Shown here piece by piece: positions 7,718 through 14,452 of a stretch of 20,766 bases of DNA. Source of the DNA: Spirochaetia bacterium. GTDB lineage: Bacteria; Spirochaetota; Spirochaetia; Treponematales; Breznakiellaceae. The notes beneath the pieces were generated by a model. It did no database searches and was not told where the DNA came from. It was given only the letters and a program-made list of their open reading frames with translations. Position 1 is the stretch's first letter. Every line of letters begins with the position of its first letter. The translations under genes were made by a program, and so were the position numbers. The DNA lies in NCBI GenBank assembly GCA_025997715.1, contig BNUY01000037.1, positions 1-20,766 of the forward strand. Direction: 5' to 3'.

Positions 7718-8110
7718 GTGGAAGTACGGAAAAACGCGCTCATCCTGACCGATAACTCAGGCGTGACCAGGGATTTGGCCGGCCGGCTTGCGGCGGAGAT
7801 GCGGGACGTCACAGTACGGGTTTTGGCGGCCTCGGATTTTACCGGTAAGGATATTTTACCGGCGGATTACTGTTTTTTCGGTTGTGAGCAGCCTCATCCC
7901 CCGGAATTTGCCTACCTGGAAGAACTGCTGGAGCATATCAACCTGGCGGGACGTCCCTGCGGGGTCTTTTCGCCTGACTCGGCGGAGGCGTTACGGTATC
8001 TGACTGATTTGACGGGCCCCTCGGAATTGGCCCTGAACCCTGAACCGTTATTGGGCCATATATCGCTTAACCTACCGAAGTGGGTGGCGGGTATACTTAA
8101 GCAAAAGTAA
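7718..8110 (+). CDS. Small flavodoxin-like domain protein
   Basis: 130 residues starting at GTG 7718. The sequence alternates predicted strands and helices. LILTDNSGVTRDLAGRLA (9-26) sits where flavodoxins carry their phosphate-binding loop, then comes ADYCFFGCEQPHPPEF and a GRPCGVFSPDSAEALRYL strand-helix unit near the C-terminus. The loop lacks the usual T/S-x-T-G-x-T spelling, so FMN binding is uncertain. It is shorter than a classical flavodoxin (about 140-170 residues). It is translated from an apparently leaderless message and lies 28 bases upstream of apt in the same direction, so it is probably co-transcribed with it. Fold assignment is by pattern only; function is unknown. Confidence 0.65.
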   Translation: MEVRKNALILTDNSGVTRDLAGRLAAEMRDVTVRVLAASDFTGKDILPADYCFFGCEQPHPPEFAYLEELLEHINLAGRPCGVFSPDSAEALRYLTDLTGPSELALNPEPLLGHISLNLPKWVAGILKQK

Positions 8111-8138
8111 GGTGGGTGCAACCAGGGAGGTTGGTACT

Positions 8139-8672
8139 ATGAAAGAAGCGTTGAATCTCGACGATTATATCAGGCGGGTTCCGGATTTTCCCAAGAAAGG
8201 GGTGCTGTTCTACGATATAACCAGTATCCTCACGGAGCCAAAGGCGTTCAACTATTGCATTGAGGCCATGGTGGAAATGTATTCGGGGAAAAGCATCGAC
8301 GCCATTGCGGCCATTGAGGCACGGGGCTTTGTGTTCGCCGCCCCCTTTGCGTTCCGCATGGGGATTCCCCTCATCCTGATCCGGAAGAAGGGTAAACTGC
8401 CGGGACGCACCCTGTCTAAAAAATACAGCCTGGAATACGCGGAAGCGGAAATCGAGATTCACTGCGAAGACGTGCCCCGGGGCGGGCGGGTGCTCCTCCT
8501 GGACGACCTTATCGCTACCGGGGGAACCCTCAACGCCGCCCGGGGACTGATAGCCGATTGCGGCGCCACAGTCCCGGAGATTTTCGGCGTGGTGAGCCTG
8601 CCCTTCCTGGGCTACGAAAAAGCCCTGGCGCCGACCCCGGTACGAACCCTGATTAGCTATGACTCGGAGTAA
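8139..8672 (+). CDS. apt: Adenine phosphoribosyltransferase
   Basis: 177 residues. It converts adenine and PRPP to AMP in cytoplasmic purine salvage. The PRPP-binding loop LLLDDLIATGGTL (119-131), the RKKGKLPG segment (82-89) and the early IRRVPDFPKKGVLFYDITSIL (about residues 11-31) are all typical of Apt. A GTG further upstream (8112) is in frame, but the ATG at 8139 has AGGGAGG eight bases before it and yields a normal-length protein, so it is preferred. It follows the flavodoxin-like gene and is followed within a base or two by a 100-nt hairpin repeat that may end or stabilise the transcript. Confidence 0.95.
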   Translation: MKEALNLDDYIRRVPDFPKKGVLFYDITSILTEPKAFNYCIEAMVEMYSGKSIDAIAAIEARGFVFAAPFAFRMGIPLILIRKKGKLPGRTLSKKYSLEYAEAEIEIHCEDVPRGGRVLLLDDLIATGGTLNAARGLIADCGATVPEIFGVVSLPFLGYEKALAPTPVRTLISYDSE

Positions 8673-8771
8673 AAATAAGGATTAACCACAGACCTCACTG
8701 ACGCCACGGACTCCTGCTTTCTTATCCTTTCCTTTGTCCGTGTTGTCCGTGAGGTCGGTGGTTAAATTCCT
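8672..8771 (+). repeat. 100-nt hairpin repeat, copy 1 (3' of apt)
   Basis: 98 of 100 bases are identical to 11891-11990; the differences are at 8690 and 8722. The core 8682-8765 is bounded by 17-nt inverted repeats (8682-8698 and 8749-8765, one mismatch in this copy), with partial pairing continuing inward (CCACGGAC / GTCCGTG). It begins directly after the apt stop codon. No T run follows, so it is not a textbook intrinsic terminator. It may act as a REP-like 3' stabiliser or be a tiny non-autonomous element. Confidence 0.9.
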
Positions 8772-8792
8772 TGGACTCTTATTCCCTGTGCC

Positions 8793-8821
8793 TTGACAAC
8801 AAAACCCCACCCCACTAACAT
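8793..8821 (+). promoter_or_regulatory. Promoter of the amino-acid ABC transporter operon
   Basis: TTGACA at 8793-8798, 17-bp spacer, TAACAT at 8816-8821 (4 of 6). The predicted start near 8828 leaves a 27-nt leader before the first permease ATG, with an AGGAAAAAGGG ribosome-binding region. It lies just past the upstream hairpin repeat. Confidence 0.6.
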
Positions 8822-8854
8822 ATCACATATAGAAATACTAGGAAAAAGGGCTGC

Positions 8855-9514
8855 ATGAATACGGCATTTATTATCAAGTTTACCCCCCTGTATATCACCG
8901 CCATGGGTTTGGTATTGCGGCTCTGTTTCTGGGGAGTGCTTTTTTCCCTCATCATCGGGCTGTTTTGCGCTATCATGCGGTACTACAAGGTTCCGGTGAT
9001 AAGCTGGATTGCCGGCCTTTACATTGAGCTTTCCCGGAATACCCCCCTCATCATCCAGCTTTTCTTCCTCTACTTCGGGTTGCCCCGGATAGGGATTAAG
9101 CTGGACTCCCTGACCTGCGCCATCATCGGGCTGTCCTTCCTTGGGGGGAGTTATATGGCGGAGGCCTTCCGGGGGGGCCTGGAGGCTATCGGGAAGATAC
9201 AAATTGAGTCCGGGCTGAGTATCGGGCTCTCCCGGGCCCAGCTTATCCGGCATGTCATCATGCCCCAGGCGCTGGCGGTGTCCGTGCCCGCGTTGGGGGC
9301 CAATGTGCTGTTTCTATTGAAGGAAACCAGCGTGGTCAGTATCGTGGCCCTGGAGGATTTGATGTCCCTGGCGAAGGACCTGATCGGGATGTACTACAAA
9401 ACTAACGAATCCCTGCTGATGCTGGTGATTGGCTATTTGATTTTGCTGCTCCCCCTTTCAATCCTATTCCGGTTTATAGAAAAGAGGCTTAGATATGCAG
9501 GATTTGGGAATTAG
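8855..9514 (+). CDS. Polar amino-acid ABC transporter permease 1
   Basis: 219 residues, a HisM/GlnP-type inner-membrane permease of the polar amino-acid uptake family. Hydrophobic segments are visible near residues 10-40, 48-70, 85-105 and 180-210. The ELSRNTPLIIQLFFLYFGLP block and the EAA loop (ESGLSIGLSRAQLIRHVIMPQALAVSVPALGANV) that docks on the ATPase are clear. The second permease gene starts inside its last 20 bases, and the ATPase and binding protein follow, so the operon encodes a complete importer with a heterodimeric channel. Its own promoter lies upstream at 8793-8821. Confidence 0.92.
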   Translation: MNTAFIIKFTPLYITAMGLVLRLCFWGVLFSLIIGLFCAIMRYYKVPVISWIAGLYIELSRNTPLIIQLFFLYFGLPRIGIKLDSLTCAIIGLSFLGGSYMAEAFRGGLEAIGKIQIESGLSIGLSRAQLIRHVIMPQALAVSVPALGANVLFLLKETSVVSIVALEDLMSLAKDLIGMYYKTNESLLMLVIGYLILLLPLSILFRFIEKRLRYAGFGN

Positions 9515-10172
9515 GATACTCATCGAGGGGATCAATGCCCAGCGCCTGCTCCAGGGCTTGCTGGTCAGCGCACGGGTGGCCCTGTTCTCGGTGATCCTCT
9601 CCATGTTCCTGGGGGTAGTCTTTGGGATCATCATGACCAGCCGGAACCGGGTGCTGCAGTTTTTCTGCCGACTGTATCTGGAAGCCATGCGGATTGTACC
9701 GGTCCTGGTGTGGCTCTTCCTGGCGTACTTCGGCCTCTCCCGGAATTTACACATCAACCTGAGCGGCGTGGCGGCTTCCGTCCTGGTGTTCACCCTCTGG
9801 GGTACCGCCGAAATGGGGGACATGGTCCGGGGGGCGGTGACGAGCCTCCACAAGCACCAGTACGAGAGCGGCCATGCCCTGGGGCTCACCGAGGTTCAGC
9901 TCTACCGCTATGTGATCGTTCCCCAGGCCGTCAGGCGGCTGGTTCCCGGGGCGATAAACCTCACCACCCGGATGATCAAGACCACGTCCCTCATCATCTT
10001 TATCGGGGTGGTGGATGTCCTCAAAACGGGGCAGGAAATTATCGAGGCCAATTATTTAAAGAGCCCCTCGGCCTCCCTCTGGGTCTACGGAGCCATATTT
10101 TTCCTCTATTTTTTCCTCTGTATGCCCATATCCCATGTATCCAAACTGTTGGAACAAAGGTGGCAATCCTAG
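9495..10172 (+). CDS. Polar amino-acid ABC transporter permease 2
   Basis: 225 residues, a paralogue of the preceding gene and the presumed second half of the transmembrane heterodimer. It has the family's RIVPVLVWLFLAYFGLS segment and an EAA loop (ESGHALGLTEVQLYRYVIVPQAVRRLVPGA). Several hydrophobic helices include a strong final one at VYGAIFFLYFFLCMPI. It starts 20 bases before the end of the first permease gene and ends in TAG immediately before the ATG of the ATPase gene, so translation of the three genes is probably coupled. Confidence 0.92.
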   Translation: MQDLGIRILIEGINAQRLLQGLLVSARVALFSVILSMFLGVVFGIIMTSRNRVLQFFCRLYLEAMRIVPVLVWLFLAYFGLSRNLHINLSGVAASVLVFTLWGTAEMGDMVRGAVTSLHKHQYESGHALGLTEVQLYRYVIVPQAVRRLVPGAINLTTRMIKTTSLIIFIGVVDVLKTGQEIIEANYLKSPSASLWVYGAIFFLYFFLCMPISHVSKLLEQRWQS

Positions 10173-10970
10173 ATGGCGCTAAAAACAGAAACTTTGCTGG
10201 AAATTTCCCATCTCACCAAGGACTATGACGGGGTTCCGGCCTTGCGGAATGTCAACCTGAGCATCCATAAGGGGGAGGTGGTGGTGGTCCTGGGGCCTTC
10301 GGGCTGTGGGAAAAGCACCCTCCTCCGGTGCCTCAACGGCCTGGAGCACATCCAGGGGGGAGAAATCCGGCTGGACGGCCAGGTGCTGACGGGCGGACCT
10401 GGCGGTACGCATGCCAACACCGACTGGCGGCTGGTACGGCAGAAAATCGGCATGGTATTTCAGAGCTACGAGCTCTTCCCCCACATGACCGCCCTGGACA
10501 ACATCCTCCTGGGGCCTTTGCGGGTACAGAAGCGGTCACGGGCGGAGGCGAATGCGGCGGCGGAAACCCTGCTAAAACGGGTGGGGCTCTACGAAAAGCG
10601 GAACAGTTTTCCCCGGCAGCTTTCGGGGGGGCAGAAACAGCGGATCGCCATCATCCGGGCGCTGATGATGAACCCGGCAATCATGCTTTTTGACGAGGTG
10701 ACCGCCGCCCTGGACCCGGAGATGGTCCGGGAGGTGCTGGATGTGATGCTGTCCCTGGCCGGCAGCGGGATGACCATGGTGATAGTCACCCACGAGATGC
10801 AGTTTGCCCGTGCCGCCGCAGACCGGGTTATCTTTATTGATGAAGGGGAAATTGTGGAGGAAGCCCTGCCGGAGGAGTTCTTTACCAAACCGCGTACGGA
10901 GCGGGCGCAAAAGTTCCTTAACATCTTCCAGTTTGAGGGGCATAAGCCGCCCCCGGCGTATTACTTGTAA
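10173..10970 (+). CDS. Polar amino-acid ABC transporter ATP-binding protein
   Basis: 265 residues, the GlnQ/HisP-type ATPase. Walker [10 protein letters not shown] (41-49), Q-loop VFQSYELFP (95-103), signature LSGGQ (150-154), Walker B MLFDE (171-175), D-loop ALDPE and a VTHEM switch histidine are all present. The Walker B continuation reads [10 protein letters not shown], a common variant of DEPTSALDPE in this family. It sits on the cytoplasmic face with the two permeases encoded just upstream, and its ATG abuts the preceding stop. A 93-nt gap with its own promoter separates it from the binding-protein gene. Confidence 0.95.
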   Translation: MALKTETLLEISHLTKDYDGVPALRNVNLSIHKGEVVVVLGPSGCGKSTLLRCLNGLEHIQGGEIRLDGQVLTGGPGGTHANTDWRLVRQKIGMVFQSYELFPHMTALDNILLGPLRVQKRSRAEANAAAETLLKRVGLYEKRNSFPRQLSGGQKQRIAIIRALMMNPAIMLFDEVTAALDPEMVREVLDVMLSLAGSGMTMVIVTHEMQFARAAADRVIFIDEGEIVEEALPEEFFTKPRTERAQKFLNIFQFEGHKPPPAYYL

Positions 10971-10985
10971 AAATTATCGAAACTA

Positions 10986-11030
10986 TTGACAAAGGGGCCT
11001 TGCATTTGTTTTAATAACCTAGTAAGGTTA
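10986..11030 (+). promoter_or_regulatory. Internal promoter and palindromic operator candidate before the binding-protein gene
   Basis: TTGACA at 10986-10991, 18-bp spacer, TTTAAT at 11010-11015 (5 of 6). Overlapping the expected start (about 11022) is a perfect inverted repeat TAACCT-AGTA-AGGTTA at 11015-11030. A repressor bound there would block initiation. A separate promoter for the binding protein would let it be made in excess over the membrane components, as is usual for such importers. Confidence 0.6.
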
Positions 11031-11063
11031 GTGAATTAATAAGCGTTCTTTAGGAGGAATGTA

Positions 11064-11897
11064 ATGAAAAAGCTGATGCTGCTCGCTCTTGCTTTTGCAA
11101 TGACGGTTTCCGCTTTCGCCGGCGGGAAGAAAGAATCCGGCGATAGTCTTGAGGCGATCAAGAAGGCCGGAAAGATCCGGATCGGGGTATTTACCGATAA
11201 GGCGCCCTTTGGGTATGTGGACGCCCAGGGGGTGTACCAGGGTTATGATGTGTACTTTGCCCACCGTATCGCCAAGGACCTTTTGGGGGATGAAAACGCC
11301 ATAGAGTTTGTGCCTGTGGAACCCGCCAGCCGGGTGGAGTTTCTGGAATCCGACAAGGTGGACATCATCCTGGCCAACTTTACCGTAACCCCCGCCCGGG
11401 CCGAAGCGGTTGACTTCGCCCTGCCCTACATGAAGGTGGCCCTGGGTATCGTTTCCCCGGATTCCGCCCCCATCAGGGATATTACCCAATTGGAAGGGAA
11501 GGAACTCATTATCATCAAGGGAACCACCGCGGAAACCTATTTTGCGGAGAACCACCCCAAGATCATCCAGCAGAAATACGACCAGATTTCGGCGGCCTTT
11601 AACGCCCTGAAGGATGGCCGGGGCGCCGCCCTGTCCCAGGACAACACCCTACTCTTTGCCTGGGCCATCGAGAATCCCGGCTTTACGGCGACCATCGGGT
11701 CCATCGGCAGCCTGGACACCATCGCCCCGGCGGTACGGAAGGGCAACAAGGTTCTGCTGGACTGGCTGAACAACGAGATCACGGCCACGGTGGAGAGCGA
11801 TTTCTTCCATAAGGATTACCAGGCAACCCTGGCGCCGGTGTACGGCTCTACGGTTGACCCCGAGTCGGTGGTGGTTGAACGGGGTATTGTAAAATAA
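11064..11897 (+). CDS. Polar amino-acid ABC transporter substrate-binding protein (cysteine-type CjaA-like?)
   Basis: 277 residues. A Sec signal peptide (MKKLMLLALAFAMTVSAFA) is followed by GGKKESG. A lipobox cysteine is absent, so cleavage after AFA and a free periplasmic protein are predicted. The mature part is a two-lobed solute-binding fold with IRIGVFTDKAPFGYVD, ANFTVTPARAEAVDFALPY and IAPAVRKGNKVLLDWLNNEI. The TPxRAxxxDF motif contacts the amino-acid carboxylate in this family. The overall pattern recalls CjaA-type cysteine-binding proteins, but Asp/Glu or other polar amino acids are possible. An AGGAGG site at 11052-11057 lies six bases before the ATG. The second copy of the 100-nt repeat overlaps its stop codon. 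Confidence 0.9.
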   Translation: MKKLMLLALAFAMTVSAFAGGKKESGDSLEAIKKAGKIRIGVFTDKAPFGYVDAQGVYQGYDVYFAHRIAKDLLGDENAIEFVPVEPASRVEFLESDKVDIILANFTVTPARAEAVDFALPYMKVALGIVSPDSAPIRDITQLEGKELIIIKGTTAETYFAENHPKIIQQKYDQISAAFNALKDGRGAALSQDNTLLFAWAIENPGFTATIGSIGSLDTIAPAVRKGNKVLLDWLNNEITATVESDFFHKDYQATLAPVYGSTVDPESVVVERGIVK

Positions 11898-11990
11898 GGA
11901 TTAACCACCGACCTCACTGACGCCACGGACTCCTGCTTTCCTATCCTTTCCTTTGTCCGTGTTGTCCGTGAGGTCGGTGGTTAAATTCCT
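11891..11990 (+). repeat. 100-nt hairpin repeat, copy 2 (3' of the binding-protein gene)
   Basis: Near-identical to 8672-8771. Perfect 17-nt inverted repeats lie at 11901-11917 and 11968-11984, with further partial pairing inside. It overlaps the last codons and stop of the binding-protein gene and is followed within eight bases by an intrinsic terminator. Confidence 0.9.
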
Positions 11991-11997
11991 CTGATTC

Positions 11998-12031
11998 AAA
12001 GTCCCGGCATGGTTAATGCCGGGACTTTTTT
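11998..12031 (+). terminator. Rho-independent terminator of the ABC transporter operon
   Basis: A 13-bp perfect stem (11998-12010 with 12016-12028) around a five-base loop GGTTA is followed by a T run to 12031. It ends the plus-strand transporter operon. It also overlaps the 3' end of the converging threonine synthase gene, where the minus strand has only a short T run after the stem. Confidence 0.93.
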
Positions 12032-13232
12032 ATACAGACCCGTCGATTGGGCAGTAGGGCAGGTCGAAGCTCAGGGTGTCGGGGTATTTGATCCCCGCGC
12101 CGGTGTTCAGTATTACGGCGGATTCATGTGCCTTTAGCCAGTCACCGGCCCGGAGCTTTTTCAGGGCGGCAAAGACGGCGGCGCCCTCGGGGCAGATGAA
12201 GCAGCCCTCGGTACGGGCAAGTTCCAGCACCGCGTCCAGGATTTCGGCGTCCTCCACGGCTATGGCGCAGCCCCCGGTTTCATAGAGGCTTTCCAGAACC
12301 AGGAAATCCCCCAGGGCCTTGGGCACATTGATACCAAAGGCAACGGTTTTTGAATTGGGGAAGAATTCGCTTTCCTTTGCTTGTTTCTGAAATGCCTTCA
12401 CAATGGGAGCGCAGCCTGAAGCCTGCACCGCCACCAGCCGGGGGAGCTTTTCCCCGATCCAGCCCAGTGCCTGCATTTCCTTGAGGGCCTTGTATATGCC
12501 GATAAGCCCTACCCCACCCCCTGCGGGATAGGCGATCACGTCCGGAACCTTCCAGTCAAGCTGTTCCACAATCTCGTAGCCCATGGTCTTCTTGCCCTCA
12601 ATGCGGTAGGGCTCCTTGAGGGTACTGGCGTCATACCAGCCGTGGGCGGGAATAGACCGGGCGAGAATCTTGCCGCAGTCGCTGATGAGCCCCTTGACCA
12701 AATGCACCCGGGCGCCCGCCGCCACAATTTCGTTCCGGGTGATAAGGGGCGCATCCTCGGGCATGAGGATGTGGGCGGCGATTCCCGCCCGGGCCGCGTA
12801 GACCGACCAGGCCGCTCCGGCATTACCGTTGGTGGGCATAGCCACATGGCGCACCCCCAACTCCTTAGCCTTGGAAATCCCCACCGCCGCCCCCCGCGCC
12901 TTAAAGGTACCCGTAGGAATGATCCCCTCATCCTTGAGATAGAGCTTGCCAAAGCCGTATTGGGGGCCTATCCGATCCAGGGCCTGGAGCGGGGTCCACC
13001 CTTCCCCCAGGGACACGATATTTGCGGCATCCAAAACCGGGAGCAGTTCGGCGTAACGCCACAAGCTGGCCGCCCGGGTTTTGATGACCCCGGGATTCAC
13101 CTGCTTCCCCGCCCCAACCAAGTCGTACTCGACCAAGAGGGGGGAGCCGCACTCGCAGAGATGCAGGATCTCCCGATGGTCATACTGCTTTTTGCATTTA
13201 GGGCAAGCAAGCCCGGTAATAAAACTTTCCAT
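12030..13232 (-). CDS. thrC: Threonine synthase
   Basis: 400 residues; converts O-phosphohomoserine to threonine using PLP. An N-terminal zinc-ribbon-like segment carries Cys10, Cys13, Cys26 and Cys28. The PLP lysine is Lys111 in IPTGTFKARG, and PTNGNAG (133-139) is the phosphate-side loop. The glycine-rich YPAGGGVGLIGIYKAL block follows. The length matches the short archaeal/Thermus-like ThrC class. The frame is open further upstream through the repeat at 13265-13396, but those residues are repeat-encoded. ATG 13232 or ATG 13259 are the sensible starts; ATG 13232 begins where the family-like sequence begins, though it has only a poorly spaced GGGGG. The stop overlaps the transporter terminator. 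Confidence 0.93.
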   Translation of the reverse strand: MESFITGLACPKCKKQYDHREILHLCECGSPLLVEYDLVGAGKQVNPGVIKTRAASLWRYAELLPVLDAANIVSLGEGWTPLQALDRIGPQYGFGKLYLKDEGIIPTGTFKARGAAVGISKAKELGVRHVAMPTNGNAGAAWSVYAARAGIAAHILMPEDAPLITRNEIVAAGARVHLVKGLISDCGKILARSIPAHGWYDASTLKEPYRIEGKKTMGYEIVEQLDWKVPDVIAYPAGGGVGLIGIYKALKEMQALGWIGEKLPRLVAVQASGCAPIVKAFQKQAKESEFFPNSKTVAFGINVPKALGDFLVLESLYETGGCAIAVEDAEILDAVLELARTEGCFICPEGAAVFAALKKLRAGDWLKAHESAVILNTGAGIKYPDTLSFDLPYCPIDGSV

Positions 13233-13264
13233 ACTATTAAAACCCCCAGGTATGCGCATAGGAG

Positions 13265-13396
13265 CAGAAAAGAATATGCCCCAATTAAGGGTATTGGGGG
13301 TGGCGGTAGGAAAAGAATGGGGGGACCCTCCGGGGGGTCCCATTCTTTTCCTACTGACAGGACCCCCCACTAAGTATCCGGGCATATTCTTTTCTG
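13265..13396. mobile_element. 132-bp palindromic MITE-like element with 17-bp terminal inverted repeats
   Basis: The ends CAGAAAAGAATATGCCC (13265-13281) and its exact reverse complement (13380-13396) are perfect 17-bp inverted repeats. A second perfect 16-bp inverted repeat, GTAGGAAAAGAATGGG (13306-13321) with 13339-13354, sits around a central CCTCCGG. The whole element could fold as a long hairpin or cruciform. Its right half resembles 219-290, the sequence after the IS4-type transposase. It contains no credible gene and lies 3 bp past the 3' end of tRNA-Glu. I see no clear target-site duplication. Confidence 0.75.
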
Positions 13397-13399
13397 TTT

Positions 13400-13471
13400 T
13401 AGCCCCTAGGAGAATCGAACTCCTATTTAAAGATTGAGAATCTTTTGTCCTAACCGCTAGACGAAGGGGCC
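13400..13471 (-). tRNA. tRNA-Glu (anticodon CTC)
   Basis: The minus strand from 13471 to 13400 folds as a 72-nt cloverleaf. Acceptor GGCCCCT pairs with AGGGGCT (one G-U), D stem GTCT/GGAC, anticodon stem AAAGA/TCTTT with loop TTCTCAA (anticodon CTC), a four-base variable loop, T stem AGGAG/CTCCT with loop TTCGATT, and discriminator A. CCA is not encoded. CTC reads the GAG glutamate codon. The MITE-like element starts three bases after the 3' end. Confidence 0.95.
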
Positions 13472-13506
13472 TTCAAGGAGAAGGAGCCGCTAGTAAATTT
13501 ATATGT

Positions 13507-13536
13507 ATGCTACGAAAAAATCCGATTATGTGTCAA
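13507..13536 (-). promoter_or_regulatory. Promoter of tRNA-Glu
   Basis: On the minus strand TTGACA (13536-13531), 18-bp spacer, TAGCAT (13512-13507; 4 of 6). The predicted start near 13500 is about 29 nt before the mature tRNA 5' end. The -35 box overlaps the stop region of the truncated LacI-family gene. Confidence 0.6.
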
Positions 13537-14223
13537 GTCCCCGAATTGCGCCACATTACTGTTTCTTTTTCGTGTGTTTCGTATTTTCCGTGTTTTCTTT
13601 CTTCAAAATAAGAATTGCTGTTTTTCCGTGCCGTGGACTCCCGGATTATCAGTTTGTAGGGCAGGACCTGTTCCGCTTTAGAAACGGAATTCCCGGTGAT
13701 TGCCCGGTGCAGGGTCTGGGCGGTTTGACCGCCGATCTCCTCCAGGGGCTGGCGTATGGTGGTCAAGCGGGGGATCATATAATCGGCGATCTCGATATCA
13801 TCGAAGCCAACCACCGAGACATCCTCGGGGACCCGCAGCCCTTCGTCCTTCAAAATCCGCATGACCCCAATGGCCAACTCGTCGGTGGCGGCATAGATGG
13901 CGGAAAAATCCCGGTTCCGAAGCAGCAGTTCCCGCATGCTGTACATGCCGGATTCCGCCGTATAGTACCGGGCAAACAGCACCCGGCTTGTATCCCGCTC
14001 AATGCCCGCCGCATCCAGGGCCTTGTAATACCCTTCCAGCCGCTGCTTGCCAAAGGTAAAATCACTGCCGCATATCATATTGATCTTCCGGTGCCCAAGA
14101 CCGGTGAGGTGGTTTACCGCATCTATGGCGGCATTTTCCTCATCAATATGGATGGAAGATATGCCGGAAAAGCTAAAGGTTGCGGCAACCACCGGAAGCC
14201 GTAACCGACCCAGGGCTTCATAA
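13533..14223 (-). pseudogene. LacI-family transcriptional regulator, N-terminally truncated
   Basis: About 229 codons of recognisable LacI-type ligand-binding domain remain: GRLRLPVVAAT, HIDEENAAIDAVNHLTGLGHRKINMICG, FSAIYAATDELAIGVMRIL and VPEDVSVVGFDDIEIADYMIPRLTTIRQP. The helix-turn-helix and roughly the first third of a normal ~335-residue protein are missing. The frame stays open to 14306, but beyond about 14221 the opposite strand reads as the end of iolD, so those residues are not LacI. Without DNA-binding residues it cannot act as a normal repressor. The last ~25 residues after IIRESTA are a low-complexity, Lys/Glu-rich tail that reads from an ACACGAA-type repeat. Its place next to iolD and iolB suggests it once regulated inositol catabolism (inferred). 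Confidence 0.8.
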
Positions 14224-14424
14224 GACGAACTGAAAGCGGCGCTCCTGGATGCGAAAAAGCAAACCGTGTCTACCCTGATCGACTTGAAGGTAATTCCCAA
14301 GACCATGACCGACGGCTACAATAGTTGGTGGAATGTGGGGGTTGCAACCAGTTCGGGAAAACCGGAAGGGAAAGAAGCTTGCAAGCGGGTGATGGAAGGC
14401 CGCGGCAAAGCACGGCAGTATTAA
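14224..14424 (+). pseudogene. iolD: iolD remnant (3D-trihydroxycyclohexane-1,2-dione hydrolase), C-terminal 66 codons
   Basis: The frame from 14224 to TAA 14424 encodes 66 residues including LIDLKVIPKTMTDGYNSWWNVGVA and a closing GKARQY. This matches the C-terminus of IolD, the TPP-dependent ring-opening hydrolase of myo-inositol catabolism, normally over 600 residues. About 90% of the gene is missing, and an in-frame TAA lies directly upstream at 14221-14223. The spacing to iolB (28 bases) is operon-like, so this is the untouched 3' end of a former iolD-iolB operon. The junction with the truncated LacI gene at about 14221 is a deletion scar or an assembly join. Confidence 0.82.
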
Positions 14425-14452
14425 ACCGTAAGGTTTATTGGAGACAAGGTAT

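Noticed and set aside
8672..11990. The ABC operon as a composite transposon bounded by the 100-nt repeats
   Set aside because: The repeats are short, in direct orientation, placed after stop codons, and no transposase lies between them. Repeat-mediated recombination is possible, but transposition is not supported.
13233..13385. An N-terminal extension of threonine synthase reaching 13385
   Set aside because: Most of it is encoded by the palindromic element (13265-13396). ThrC family sequence with its Cys pairs begins at the ATG at 13232.
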